The notes under the pieces were generated by a model. The model did no database searches and was not told the DNA's origin. It saw only the letters and a program-made list of their open reading frames with translations. Shown one piece after another: positions 22,903-32,166 of a stretch of DNA of 64,000 nt (its first letter is position 1; each line of letters opens with the position of its first letter). Source of the DNA: Bradyrhizobium sp. CCBAU 51765. Its GTDB lineage: Bacteria > Pseudomonadota > Alphaproteobacteria > Rhizobiales > Xanthobacteraceae. The stretch spans positions 744,001 through 808,000 of the forward strand of contig NZ_CP030038.1 of NCBI RefSeq assembly GCF_015291725.1, written 5' to 3'. Made by a program: the position numbers and the translations under genes.

Positions 22903-24756
22903 ATGAACGACAAGACGCAGTTCAACATTTGGTATTGGCTTCTCGCGTTCGCTGGTCTGATGTTATTCCAGTACTTGTTCACGACAACGCAGCAAGTCGC
23001 TCAGATTTCTTACAGCGAGTTCGAGAGCCAACTGCGAGCCGGACAAATTGCCGAAGTGCAAGTGTCAGATCGCTACATCCAAGGAACGTTCAGGAAGCCG
23101 CTTGAGGGAGGGCAGCTCCGCTTTATCACCACCCGCGTCGACCCAAACTTCGCCGAACAGCTTCGCCAGAACAACGTCGTTGTCACGGGCCAGATCGAAA
23201 GTACCTTCCTGCGCGATCTATTGTCGTGGATCGTGCCGATGGCACTTTTCGTTGGCGTATGGATGTTCGCGATGCGGCGCATGGCAGGCGGCGTTGGCGG
23301 CGGCCTGATGCAGATCGGCAAAAGCAAGGCGAAGGTCTATGTCGAAACCGACGTCAAAGTGACGTTTGCCGACGTGGCCGGCGTCGATGAGGCCAAGGTA
23401 GAACTTCAGGAAATTGTCGATTTCCTGAAGAACCCGGAGGAATATGGTCGGCTTGGTGGACGTATGCCCAAGGGCGTGCTCCTCGTCGGACCGCCCGGCA
23501 CGGGGAAGACGCTGATTGCGCGCGCGGTCGCCGGCGAGGCGGAGGTACCGTTCTTCTCGATCTCCGGGTCGGAATTCGTGGAGATGTTTGTTGGTGTGGG
23601 CGCGGCGCGCGTGCGCGATCTGTTCGATCAGGCGCGGGCAAAGGCGCCCGCCATCATCTTCATCGACGAGCTGGACGCGCTCGGCCGGGCCCGGGGCATC
23701 GGGCCGCTGATGGGCGGGCATGACGAGAAGGAGCAGACGCTCAATCAGCTCCTGTCGGAGCTCGATGGTTTCGATCCGACCATCGGCGTGGTGCTGCTGG
23801 CTGCCACCAATCGGCCCGAGATTCTCGACCCGGCGCTGCTGCGCGCGGGTCGCTTTGACCGCCAAGTGTTGGTCGACCGGCCGGATAAGCAGGGCCGAAC
23901 CGCGATTCTTCATGTGCATATGAAGAAGGCTAAGCTCGCGCCGGACGTCGACGCGGAGAAGGTGTCCGCGATCACACCCGGCTTCACCGGTGCAGACCTC
24001 GCCAACCTCGTCAACGAGGCCACGCTGCTCGCCACACGCCGGAAGGCAGATGCTGTAACGATGGCGGACTTCAACAACGCGGTCGAGCGCATCGTGGCAG
24101 GGCTGGAAAAGCGCAACCGACTTCTCAACCCCAGGGAGCGTGAGGTGGTCGCCTATCATGAGATGGGACATGCGCTCGTTGCCATGGCCCTGCCGGGCAT
24201 GGACGCCGTGCACAAGGTCTCCATCATCCCACGCGGGGTGGGCGCGCTGGGCTACACCATCCAGCGCCCAACGGAAGACCGCTTCCTGATGACTCGCGAG
24301 GAACTGGAAAATAAAATGGCGGTCTTGCTCGGCGGCCGCGGCGCAGAGAAGATCGTGTTCGGGCACTTATCCACGGGAGCTGCTGACGACCTCGCCAAAG
24401 TGACCGATATCGCCCGTGCCATGGTGACACGCTACGGCATGTCAGAGAAGCTCGGCCATGTGGCGCTTGAGAAAAATCAGCACCCCTTCCTGAGTCCAAC
24501 CCCTTACGCAGGCTACGCGCAAGAGCGGGACTACGGCGATGCTACCGCCGACGCCATCGACGCCGAGGTACGCGCTACTGTGGACGCCGCCTTTGAGCGT
24601 GCTGTCAACCTGCTGACTGACCGACGCGAACTGCTCGAGCGCGCCGCATGCCGTTTGCTTGAGAAGGAGACACTCGACGAGAAGGACTTGATTGCTCTGA
24701 GCGCAACACCTGCCGCCGATAGCAACATTGCTGCCGTGAGACGACCTACATCGTAA
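22903..24756 (+). CDS. ftsH: ATP-dependent zinc metalloprotease FtsH
   Basis: A 617-residue membrane AAA+ protease. Two N-terminal transmembrane helices flank a periplasmic domain (residues about 10-120). The AAA domain carries [20 protein letters not shown] (Walker A), [15 protein letters not shown] (Walker B), and [20 protein letters not shown] (second region of homology). The protease domain has the zinc motif [16 protein letters not shown]. FtsH degrades misfolded membrane proteins and short-lived regulators. The start at 22903 ([12 protein letters not shown]) is the family start, though the ATG at 22888 is also possible; neither has a well-placed ribosome site. This is probably a second, stress-island copy rather than the housekeeping ftsH. 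Confidence 0.93.
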   Translation: MNDKTQFNIWYWLLAFAGLMLFQYLFTTTQQVAQISYSEFESQLRAGQIAEVQVSDRYIQGTFRKPLEGGQLRFITTRVDPNFAEQLRQNNVVVTGQIESTFLRDLLSWIVPMALFVGVWMFAMRRMAGGVGGGLMQIGKSKAKVYVETDVKVTFADVAGVDEAKVELQEIVDFLKNPEEYGRLGGRMPKGVLLVGPPGTGKTLIARAVAGEAEVPFFSISGSEFVEMFVGVGAARVRDLFDQARAKAPAIIFIDELDALGRARGIGPLMGGHDEKEQTLNQLLSELDGFDPTIGVVLLAATNRPEILDPALLRAGRFDRQVLVDRPDKQGRTAILHVHMKKAKLAPDVDAEKVSAITPGFTGADLANLVNEATLLATRRKADAVTMADFNNAVERIVAGLEKRNRLLNPREREVVAYHEMGHALVAMALPGMDAVHKVSIIPRGVGALGYTIQRPTEDRFLMTREELENKMAVLLGGRGAEKIVFGHLSTGAADDLAKVTDIARAMVTRYGMSEKLGHVALEKNQHPFLSPTPYAGYAQERDYGDATADAIDAEVRATVDAAFERAVNLLTDRRELLERAACRLLEKETLDEKDLIALSATPAADSNIAAVRRPTS

Positions 24757-24973
24757 CAGCGCCCCGCCAAAACGTCGGCACTCACTAGAGCCGAGAATGG
24801 CGTGTCCGGTCCAGCAGGGGCCGGGGACTGTGCCGAGCATGTCGGCGGTGGCCACAAACACGACCCGCGAGAGGTCAATTCACACGCCAAGGTAATGGTC
24901 TTGGTAGCCGCGCATCCTGGCCATCTTCCAGAGCGATGCTCCGTGAGGTAAGTATGGAGGGCGGTCGGCTCGC

Positions 24974-24987
24974 TTGACATAGCTCAA
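24974..24987. promoter_or_regulatory. FixK/FNR-type box upstream of second CBS gene
   Basis: TTGACATAGCTCAA is a perfect TTGA-N6-TCAA box, centred 65 nt before the CBS gene start. The predicted transcript start near 25022 supports the ATG at 25046 and excludes an upstream ATG at 25013. The 24757-24973 gap shows nothing else. Confidence 0.6.
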
Positions 24988-25045
24988 CCATCTCCTTTGG
25001 CCGCGGCTTAGAGTGTTCTCGTCCGAAGAGGAGGAGGAGGCTCAG

Positions 25046-25714
25046 ATGCAAGCGCAAGACGTGATGGTTCGCGGGGTCATTTCGGTTGGTCCTGATATTC
25101 CGATTCAGGTCGCCGCGAATGCAATGGTCAGCAACGGCGTCAGTGCGGTCCCGGTCATCGACATCACCGCGAGGCTTGTCGGCATCGTCTCGGAAGGCGA
25201 TCTGATCCGCCGCGCCGAGAATGATACCGAGCGGCGACGCTCGTGGTGGCTCGAACTATTCTCATCGACCGACACGCTGGCGAAGGAGTTTGTTAAATCG
25301 CATGCCAGGCGCGTAAGCGACGTGATGACCCGCGACGTGATCACGGCGACACCCGAAACGCCGTTGCGCGAAATCGCCAACCTCATGGAGAAGCACGGCA
25401 TCAAGCGGGTGCCGATCGTCCAGAACAACTTGGTGGTCGGCATCGTCAGCCGCGCCAACCTGCTGCAGGCGCTGGCCAGTGCCACCGACGCTCGTGAAAC
25501 GGCGGAAACCGATCGCGTGCTGCGTCAGCGTATCGTCGACGGCATCAAGGATCAGCCGTGGGCGAACAGGCCGTTCAACGTCATCGTCAAGGATCACCAC
25601 GCCGACCTCTGGGGTTTCGTGTTCAGCAAGGAGGAGAAGGCAGCCGTTCGCGTGGCCGCCGAGGCGACGCCCGGAATCGAATCAGTTACCGATAATCTGC
25701 GCGTCATGCTTTGA
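25046..25714 (+). CDS. CBS-pair protein with BON-like C-terminal domain
   Basis: A 222-residue paralogue of the CBS-BON protein at 9369. CBS1 covers about 1-60 (MQAQDVMVRGVISVGPDIPI ... GIVSEGDLIRRAE), CBS2 about 95-150 (VSDVMTRDVITATPETPLRE ... IVSRANLLQALAS), and a BON-like tail about 155-222 (FNVIVKDHHADLWGFVFSKE). An ATG at 25046 follows the dense ribosome site GGAGGAGG. The perfect FixK-type box lies upstream. CBS pairs bind AMP/ATP, so this and its paralogue may couple energy status to partner enzymes or transporters in the island. No partner is fused. It is the last intact gene of the island before the remnants. Confidence 0.88.
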   Translation: MQAQDVMVRGVISVGPDIPIQVAANAMVSNGVSAVPVIDITARLVGIVSEGDLIRRAENDTERRRSWWLELFSSTDTLAKEFVKSHARRVSDVMTRDVITATPETPLREIANLMEKHGIKRVPIVQNNLVVGIVSRANLLQALASATDARETAETDRVLRQRIVDGIKDQPWANRPFNVIVKDHHADLWGFVFSKEEKAAVRVAAEATPGIESVTDNLRVML

Positions 25715-25747
25715 TAGCCGGCGTCTGATAGCCGGCGTCTGATAGCG
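25712..25747 (+). repeat. Short tandem repeat at the end of the CBS gene
   Basis: A 14-bp unit, TGATAGCCGGCGTC, occurs twice in direct tandem (25712-25725 and 25726-25739) followed by a partial third copy. The first copy includes the stop codon of the CBS gene. It looks like slippage duplication. Confidence 0.8.
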
Positions 25748-25829
25748 CGCCAGCGCGCCGCCATTCCGCGGCGCAACGAATCGAACACGCGGTGTGAGGC
25801 AATATATCGACATACAATCTGAACAGGTT

Positions 25830-26690
25830 GTTCGCACCGGCTCGGTGGCCGTCGTGGGCGCCAGCCAGCGCCCCAGCTCCTTGGGTGCGGCGGTGCCAAT
25901 TTCCTGGAAGTGGGGTCTGCTAGTGAGATCGGGATCGTCAATCCCCGATACGACAAGATTGCCGGCAAGCTCGGTCGTACCCGATGTCGCGCGCCTGCCG
26001 TTCGCGCCGGATTTCGCAGTCGTCACCGCGCCCGCGAACGTAACCCCTCGCCTTGTCAAAGAGGCGGGGCAGGCCCGGAGCAGCCGATTGCATCATCATC
26101 GATGCGGGTCTTGGTCACGGCAAGTTCTTGCCGCCGAAGCTGAAGACGCCGCGAGGGCGGGATCGCGTGCTGATCTCGCAATTCGGCGCGATTGTAGCGG
26201 CGATGATAGACGGGACCGGCAGCGAGCCGCCGGATTCTCGGGCATCGTTTCGGCCGGCGATCAGCTCGACGTCGATCTTGCCGACCTGTTGGACTGCTTC
26301 GCCTTGGATATCTCGACACGCGCGATTCCGATGCATGTCGAGTCGATCCGTGACCCTCCTCTCATCCTTTGGCTTTCCGGTCGTCTCATTCGCGGTTTCC
26401 GCGACGCCGGAGCAAGCTCGCGAACGGGCAGGCGCAATTTTTCTCGCCGCAGGCCAGGCCGTCGCGATCAAGAATCTGTCGTGTGACATCTTGCACAAGT
26501 CGGATGGCGCGGCGTCCGGTTGAATCTCGCGGGCGCCGATGGGTCAAAGCAGCCCGAAAAAATGCTCGATGGCGTCAAGGCAGCGAGGCCGGATGCACGC
26601 ATTGATGCCTCGTCGTACAGCCGTAGGATCACGCGGCCGCACGTACGCGAATTGATCGCCAGCATCGCCGCCTCGTTGCTCATCCGACCA
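25830..26690 (+). pseudogene. Decayed acyl-CoA synthetase remnant
   Basis: Pieces of an acyl-CoA synthetase resembling the intact gene at 16833 can be read on the plus strand across several frames: [71 protein letters not shown] and [16 protein letters not shown] with [14 protein letters not shown]. Frame changes occur between them near 26040 and 26500, and internal segments are missing. No single frame spans the region, so no functional protein is made. The remnant ends near 26690 where the oppositely oriented phosphoketolase remnant begins. Confidence 0.7.
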
Positions 26691-27110
26691 AGCACCGTTG
26701 GATTGGCGATCTTGCAGCCATCGAGATGCGGGATCGGTAGCACCGCTCCGTCATGGGAAGGACTCAGGAATTTATTGGAATGCCAGGCAGCGGCCAATGG
26801 GCCAGTCTCGGCTTCGCCGTCGCCAACGACGCAAGCCACGATGAGGTCTGGATTGTCGAGTGCCGGGCCATAGGCGTGGACCAGCGCATAGCCGAGTTCG
26901 CCGCCCTCGTGGATCGACCCGGGTGTCTCGGCCGTGGCTCGGAATGCCACCCCGAAAGAAAACTGCCGGAACAGTTTTGCCGGGCCCGCCATGCATGAGA
27001 ATCAGTCGACAGTGCAGACGTTCTCCAGGGGTGGTCCCCGGTCGCAGCGATGCGGCGAGCGCACGTATCTGCTCGCCCACCAATTGTGAGGAAGCAACGA
27101 GCCGGTGAGC
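26690..27110 (-). pseudogene. xfp: Decayed phosphoketolase remnant
   Basis: On the minus strand the segment [20 protein letters not shown], then [39 protein letters not shown] and [10 protein letters not shown], is unmistakably the thiamine-diphosphate half of phosphoketolase. Upstream frames contain GTTPG and GGIPSH pieces out of frame. About 150 residues of an ~800-residue enzyme are left, with frameshifts and deletions. Phosphoketolase would split xylulose- or fructose-phosphate into acetyl phosphate, so its loss removes that bypass here. It abuts the acyl-CoA synthetase remnant. Confidence 0.75.
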
Positions 27111-27134
27111 ACACGCGAGGCGATGCGAAAGGTG

Positions 27135-27452
27135 TCACTCAGCGCGCTCCAGCAGCTTGGCCGCCCCGAGAAGAGCAGGAATGGGTCGAGTAATTACATA
27201 GGTGGGTATTGCTGCCAGATAGCCCCGGAACCGGCCTTTTGCCTCGAAGCGCGCGCGGAATGCGGATTCCGCGAACGTAGTGCCCAGTTTCGGAACGATG
27301 CCGCCGGCGATGTATGTTAACGGTAGAGCACCGCGGCGCCAAACCTTCAGGAGGACCGAAGCGCGAGGGGGCAGTCCATCGGCGGGTGGATGGGCAAAGA
27401 TAGTGTTCTCAACGGAGCCATTGCCGAAGCAATGGGCCGATCCTATTTGCAA
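27135..27452 (-). pseudogene. glk: Glucokinase C-terminal remnant
   Basis: The 105-codon frame contains [20 protein letters not shown] and [20 protein letters not shown], the C-terminal signature of bacterial glucokinase (Glk), ending in [13 protein letters not shown]. The N-terminal two thirds, including the ATP- and glucose-binding parts, are missing, and the first 45 residues do not fit the family. The remnant follows the phosphoketolase remnant on the same strand, suggesting that a sugar-catabolic unit decayed together next to the tRNA scar. Confidence 0.65.
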
Positions 27453-27501
27453 CAGATATGCAACATCCTACCCGTAAGTTATTGATTTCTGGAACGACAA
27501 A

Positions 27502-27551
27502 ACGGCTTCCTAAACCGTAGGTCGGATGTTCGAGTCATCCCGGGATCGCCA
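27502..27551 (+). tRNA. tRNA-Arg(CCT) 3' half, probable attachment-site scar
   Basis: The plus strand reads as anticodon stem (ACGGC/ACCGT), loop TTCCTAA with anticodon CCT (27509-27511), variable loop AGGTC, T stem GGATG/CATCC with TTCGAGT loop, acceptor 3' strand CGGGATC and terminal GCCA. There is no D arm or 5' acceptor strand upstream, so this is only the 3' half of a tRNA-Arg. Integrases commonly use such 3' tRNA ends as attB, and duplicated halves mark island borders. It lies between pseudogenes on the left and high-GC core-like genes on the right. Confidence 0.75.
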
Positions 27552-27575
27552 TTCTCACTTTCCCCTCGTCGCGTA

Positions 27576-28559
27576 TCAGGCCGGGATCCGAGCAAAGCGC
27601 TTGCGATATTCGGCGGGCGTCACGCCGACATGGCGGGCGAATGCGCGGCGCAATGTGTCCGCGTCGGCAAAACCGCAATGCAGGGCCACTTGCTTGGGCG
27701 CTTCGTTTCCAAGCTCCAGCAGGCGTCTCGCGGCGTTGACGCGGGCCTCCTCGACCCAGGTCGCGGGGGTGGTTCCGACTTCGGCACGGAATAGCCGCGC
27801 AAAGTGACGCGGGCTGATGTCCATGCGCGCCGCGAGGCTCGCGACGCTGTGGTCCAGTCCAGGATTGGCGGCGACCCAGCGCTGCAGTTCCTGCAGCGCG
27901 GCACGGCCGGCGGGGACGGTCTCGCCCTTGCGGCTGAACTGCATCTGTCCGCCCGGGCGCTTGAAGAACATGACGAGCTGGCTCGCAACCTTCATCGCCG
28001 TCTCGCGCCCGAGATCCTCCTCGACGAGAGCGAGCGCGAGATCGAGCCCCGCAGTGACGCCGGCAGCCGTGCGGAGCTTGCCGTCGGTGACGTAGATCGC
28101 GTCCCTGTCCAAGGTGACTGACGGGTATTTTTCGGCAAGTCGGTCGGCGACTGCCCAGTGCGTCGTGACTCGTCTGCCGTCGAGGAGGCCCGCCGCTGCA
28201 AGGAAGAAGGCGCCGCTGCAAACCGATCCGAAGCGCCGGGTCCTGGTCGCCCGCCGGCGGAGCCAATCGGTCACGACGCCGTCAGCCGGCACGTCGCCGG
28301 CATGCGGGCATCCCGCGATCAGCAATGTGTCGATGCTCTCCTGGAAGCCATGATCGATGATCCGGTCCGGCATCAGTCGCACGCCTGAAGAGCTGCGGAT
28401 CGGTCCGGGCTCCGCCCCAGCCACCAAGAGCACATAGGCCTGATGGCCGGCCTGCACGTTGGCCTCGGCGAAAACGTCGAGCGGTCCCGCCACGTCGAGA
28501 AGCTGCACGCCGGGCAACGCCGCGATCACAACTGTCCTGGGTTTCGGCTTCCCGCTCAT
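27576..28559 (-). CDS. GlxA/FtrA-type AraC-family transcription regulator
   Basis: A 327-residue protein. The N-terminal DJ-1/PfpI-like domain (about 1-190) has LPGVQLLDVAGPLDVFAEAN and the nucleophile-elbow-like CSGAFFLAAAGLLDGRR. The C-terminal AraC helix-turn-helix pair (about 225-325) has ISPRHFARLFRAEVGTTPAT and CGFADADTLRRAFARHVGVT. Such regulators sense small metabolites and usually control adjacent genes. It is divergent from the HD-hydrolase gene, with a 105-nt intergenic region containing the imperfect-centred palindrome ACGTATTACGT at 28591-28601. The start at 28559 matches the family. The effector is unknown. Confidence 0.88.
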   Translation of the reverse strand: MSGKPKPRTVVIAALPGVQLLDVAGPLDVFAEANVQAGHQAYVLLVAGAEPGPIRSSSGVRLMPDRIIDHGFQESIDTLLIAGCPHAGDVPADGVVTDWLRRRATRTRRFGSVCSGAFFLAAAGLLDGRRVTTHWAVADRLAEKYPSVTLDRDAIYVTDGKLRTAAGVTAGLDLALALVEEDLGRETAMKVASQLVMFFKRPGGQMQFSRKGETVPAGRAALQELQRWVAANPGLDHSVASLAARMDISPRHFARLFRAEVGTTPATWVEEARVNAARRLLELGNEAPKQVALHCGFADADTLRRAFARHVGVTPAEYRKRFARIPA

Positions 28560-28590
28560 GTCCGCCTCGGTCGGTATTTGTCCGTTTTAG

Positions 28591-28601
28591 ACGTATTACG
28601 T
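28591..28601. promoter_or_regulatory. Short palindrome in the glxA-like/HD divergent promoter
   Basis: ACGTATTACGT has 5-bp arms around a central T. It lies 32 nt upstream of the regulator start and 64 nt before the HD gene. A GlxA-type operator is possible; no second copy was seen to support it. Confidence 0.3.
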
Positions 28602-28664
28602 AAATTGAAGACAGAATAGCCCGGATTTAGCTTGCGGGCGACCAGAAATTTTCAGGAGAGCCTC

Positions 28665-29306
28665 GTGCCACAGATTGCCAAAGCCGCCGCCATTCCCGAC
28701 AGCACCCTTGCGCGCGCCATCACCGACTACATCCGTGACACCGAGACGGATCTGCTCTTCAACCATTCCAGCCGCGTCTATCACTTCGGCGCGCTCGCGG
28801 GCATTCGCCGCGGGCTGAAATTCGACCGCGAGCTGCTCTATGCCGGAGCGATGTTTCACGACATCGGCCTGATGCCGGGCCATGGCAGCAAGCACGAACG
28901 GTTCGAAGTGGACGGCGCGCACGCAGCTCGTGACTTCCTGCGCAGCCATGGCATCTCCGAAGCCGACGCCTACACGGTCTGGACCGCGATCGCGTTGCAC
29001 ACCACGCCGGGCGTGCCGCAGCACATGCATCCCGTCGTCGCTCTGGTGACCGCCGGCGTCGAGATGGACGTTCTCGGCCTCACCTACGAGGATTATTCCG
29101 ACGAGGAACGCGAGGCGGTGGTGGAGGCGTTTCCGCGAACGCCGCACTTCAAGGAGGACATCATCCAGGCGTTCTACGACGGCATCAAGCACAGGCCGGA
29201 TACCACCTTCGGCAACGTCAAGGCCGACGTCATCGCCGACAAGGAGCCGCATTTCCATCGCGGCAATTTCTGCAGCGTCATCCGCGGCTCGCATTGGCAC
29301 GGCTGA
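28665..29306 (+). CDS. HD-domain phosphohydrolase/hydratase-like protein
   Basis: A 213-residue HD-fold protein. Metal ligands are visible in [33 protein letters not shown] and GAHAARDFL, with a further Asp region near [12 protein letters not shown]. The arrangement resembles the cyanamide-hydratase-type branch of HD proteins, but the substrate cannot be assigned from sequence. A GTG at 28665 was chosen because AGGAG lies seven bases upstream; a TTG eleven codons earlier has none. It is divergent from a GlxA-type regulator that probably controls it, and catalase follows 69 nt downstream. Confidence 0.8.
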   Translation: MPQIAKAAAIPDSTLARAITDYIRDTETDLLFNHSSRVYHFGALAGIRRGLKFDRELLYAGAMFHDIGLMPGHGSKHERFEVDGAHAARDFLRSHGISEADAYTVWTAIALHTTPGVPQHMHPVVALVTAGVEMDVLGLTYEDYSDEEREAVVEAFPRTPHFKEDIIQAFYDGIKHRPDTTFGNVKADVIADKEPHFHRGNFCSVIRGSHWHG

Positions 29307-29374
29307 GCCGGCGTTCGGCGCTGCCGCGCGGCCCTACCGCCTCTTTCTCCAAATCACCGATCGGGAATCATCAC

Positions 29375-30835
29375 ATGAACGACAAGCCATCCCATCTCAC
29401 GCACGCAACCGGCGCTCCCGTCAGCGACAACCTGAACATCATGACCGCGGGCCGTCGTGGCCCCGCTCTTCTCCAGGACATCTGGCTGATCGAGAAGCTG
29501 GCTCATTTCGACCGCGAAGTGATCCCCGAGCGGCGGATGCATGCCAAGGGATCGGGTGCCTTCGGCACCTTCACCGTAACCCATGACATCACCCGCTACA
29601 CCAAGGCGAAGATCTTCTCGAAAGTCGGCAAGCAGACGCCGATGTTCGCGCGGTTCTCGACCGTCGCTGGCGAGCGCGGTGCGGCCGACGCCGAACGCGA
29701 CATCCGTGGCTTTGCGCTGAAATTCTACACTGAGGAAGGCAACTGGGACATGGTGGGCAACAACACTCCCGTATTCTTCTTCCGCGATCCCCTGCGCTTC
29801 CCCGATCTCAATCACGCAATCAAGCGCGATCCGCGGACGGGGATGCGCAGCGCCGACAACAATTGGGATTTCTGGACGTTGCTGCCGGAGGCGCTGCATC
29901 AAGTCACCGTCGTCATGAGCGAGCGCGGCATTCCCAAGAGCTATCGTCACATGCACGGGTTCGGGAGCCATACCTACAGTTTCCTCAACGCTGCCAATGA
30001 GCGGACCTGGGTGAAGTTTCACTTCCGCACGCAGCAGGGTATCGAGAACCTGACGGACGCCGAGGCCGAGGCGCTCGTCGGCAAGGACCGCGAGTCTCAT
30101 CAACGCGACCTGTTCGGGAGCATAGAACGTGGCGATTTTCCGCGCTGGACCATGTTCGTGCAGGTCATGACGGATGAAGAAGCCAAAGCGTTTCCGTTCA
30201 ACCCGTTCGATCTGACCAAGGTCTGGCCCAAGCCGGACTTTCCGCTGATCGAGGTCGGTTATTTCGAGTTGAACCGGAATCCCGAAAACGTCTTCGCCGA
30301 GGTCGAGCAGGCGTCCTTCTCGCCGGCCCATGTCGTTCCCGGCATCGGCTTCTCGCCCGACAAGATGCTGCAGGCTCGTCTGTTCTCATATGGAGACGCG
30401 GCGCGCTATCGCCTCGGCGTCAACCATCACCTGATTCCGGTCAATGCCCCACAATGTCCGTATCACAGCTACCATCGCGACGGCGCAATGCGGACGGACG
30501 GCAATCTGGGGAGAACGCCGACCTATTTCCCTAACAGTCACGGCGAGTGGACCGATCAGCCCGATCTCAACGAGCCACCGCTGGAGATGGACGGCGCAGC
30601 CGCCCACTGGGATCATCGGGTCGACGACGACCACTATCAGCAGCCCGGAGACTTGTTCCGCAAGATGAACGCGGCGCAGCGGCAGGTCCTGTTCGACAAT
30701 ACGGCACGTGCCGTCGGCGGTGCAGCCATCCACATCCAGGACCGCCACATCGCGAACTGCACGAAAGCCGATCCGGCCTATGGCGCCGGCGTCCGCAAAG
30801 CGCTGATGCGTCTTGCCACGGTTCGCTCTGAATAG
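29375..30835 (+). CDS. Monofunctional haem catalase (small subunit type)
   Basis: A 486-residue catalase that disproportionates hydrogen peroxide. It has the distal His in [18 protein letters not shown], the core [19 protein letters not shown], the NADPH/haem segment [20 protein letters not shown], and the proximal Tyr motif [15 protein letters not shown]. The length matches the small-subunit clade. The ATG at 29375 ([13 protein letters not shown]) is the family start; the frame is open further upstream without a ribosome site. It follows the HD-protein gene with 69 nt between, possibly co-transcribed. The protein is probably cytoplasmic, as no signal peptide is present. Confidence 0.95.
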   Translation: MNDKPSHLTHATGAPVSDNLNIMTAGRRGPALLQDIWLIEKLAHFDREVIPERRMHAKGSGAFGTFTVTHDITRYTKAKIFSKVGKQTPMFARFSTVAGERGAADAERDIRGFALKFYTEEGNWDMVGNNTPVFFFRDPLRFPDLNHAIKRDPRTGMRSADNNWDFWTLLPEALHQVTVVMSERGIPKSYRHMHGFGSHTYSFLNAANERTWVKFHFRTQQGIENLTDAEAEALVGKDRESHQRDLFGSIERGDFPRWTMFVQVMTDEEAKAFPFNPFDLTKVWPKPDFPLIEVGYFELNRNPENVFAEVEQASFSPAHVVPGIGFSPDKMLQARLFSYGDAARYRLGVNHHLIPVNAPQCPYHSYHRDGAMRTDGNLGRTPTYFPNSHGEWTDQPDLNEPPLEMDGAAAHWDHRVDDDHYQQPGDLFRKMNAAQRQVLFDNTARAVGGAAIHIQDRHIANCTKADPAYGAGVRKALMRLATVRSE

Positions 30836-31019
30836 GTGCATGGACAGCATCTCCGGAGGAGACAAAGGCCGAGGCGTGGCTCTTACCGGGGTTGCTGATT
30901 TGTCATGGGTCTTCGTCTCACTTTGCCAGGGACTCCGGCGCAAAAATTGCTAGAAGCGTGGGGATTCCCTCCCTTCCTCTGACCAGTCGGGCGCCTCACA
31001 GCCACATCCGGAGACCACG

Positions 31020-32159
31020 ATGCCTTTCGACTTGATCCTGCGCGGGGGGCGGGTGATCGACCCGTCCCAGAAGCTCGATGCCGTGACCGACGTCGCCTTT
31101 GCCGGCGGCAAGGTGGCGGCGGTCGGCAGCGGGCTCAAGGCCGATCCGGGCACCGAGGTGCGCGACGTCTCACAGTTCATCGTGACGCCGGGGCTGATCG
31201 ATCTGCACACCCATGTCTATTGGGGCGGCACCTCGCTCGGCATCGATGCCGAGGAATTCTGCCGCCTCTCCGGCGTCACCACGGCGGTGGACACCGGCAG
31301 CGCCGGTCCCGGCAATTTCGCCGGCTTCCGCAAGCATGTCATCGAGCCGAGCCAGGTCCGCATCCTCGCTTACCTGCACGTCTCGCATGCCGGCATCTTC
31401 GGCTTCTCGCACCGGATCATGGTCGGCGAGAGCGAGGAACTGCGGCTGATGAATCCGATCGAGGCGGCCAGGGTGGCCGATGCCAACCGCGACCTCATCG
31501 TCGGCATCAAGGTGCGCGTCGGCTTGCATTCTTCCGGTACGTCAGGGGTCGTGCCGCTCGACATCGCGCTCGAGGTCGCGAACGAGGTCGGCATGCCCCT
31601 GATGGCGCATATCGACCACCCGCCGCCGAGCTACGAGGAGGTGCTGGCCCGCCTGCGCCCTGGCGACGTTCTCACCCACGCTTTCCGTCCCTTCCCCAAC
31701 ACGCCGGCGACTGCGCAGGGCACGGTGAAGAAGGCAGTGCTGGACGCGCGCGAGCGCGGCGTGCTGTTCGACATCGGCCACGGCAAGGGCTCGTTCGCCT
31801 TCAAGACCGCGCGCGCGATGCTCGCCAACGGCTTCTATCCCGACACTATCTCCTCCGACATCCATCAGCTCTGCATCGACGGCCCGGCCTACGACCAGGT
31901 CACGACCATGTCGAAGTTCCTGTGCATGGGCATGGAGCTGTCCGACGTGATCGCGGCCTCGACGGTGAATGCGGCGATGGCGCTGCGCCGCCCCGAGCTC
32001 GGCAGCCTCAAGCCCGGCAGCGTCGGCGACGCCACGCTTGTTACGGTCAGGCAAGGCCAGTTCGACTACGAGGACGTCGTCGGCGAGCACCTGATCGGCG
32101 ATCGGAAGATCGTCTCGGAGGGTGTCGTGATCGACGGCCGCTGGTGGCATCCGAACTGA
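31020..32159 (+). CDS. Amidohydrolase/deacetylase-family metallohydrolase
   Basis: A 379-residue amidohydrolase-superfamily enzyme. It starts like dihydroorotases (FDLILRGGRVIDPSQKLDAV) and shows the metal-binding HxH in TPGLIDLHTHVYWGG, a candidate bridging-Lys region IVGIKVRVGLH, His in MAHIDHPPPS and the Asp segment ISSDIHQLCIDG. Members act on cyclic amides or N-acyl amino acids; specificity is not visible. The start follows GGAGACCACG. It is isolated on the plus strand between catalase and a convergent redox gene, so context gives no substrate. Confidence 0.85.
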   Translation: MPFDLILRGGRVIDPSQKLDAVTDVAFAGGKVAAVGSGLKADPGTEVRDVSQFIVTPGLIDLHTHVYWGGTSLGIDAEEFCRLSGVTTAVDTGSAGPGNFAGFRKHVIEPSQVRILAYLHVSHAGIFGFSHRIMVGESEELRLMNPIEAARVADANRDLIVGIKVRVGLHSSGTSGVVPLDIALEVANEVGMPLMAHIDHPPPSYEEVLARLRPGDVLTHAFRPFPNTPATAQGTVKKAVLDARERGVLFDIGHGKGSFAFKTARAMLANGFYPDTISSDIHQLCIDGPAYDQVTTMSKFLCMGMELSDVIAASTVNAAMALRRPELGSLKPGSVGDATLVTVRQGQFDYEDVVGEHLIGDRKIVSEGVVIDGRWWHPN

Positions 32160-32166
32160 CGCCGCG

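Noticed and set aside
23218..24366. 382-codon open frame antisense to ftsH
   Set aside because: No recognisable domain; the sense frame carries all FtsH motifs.
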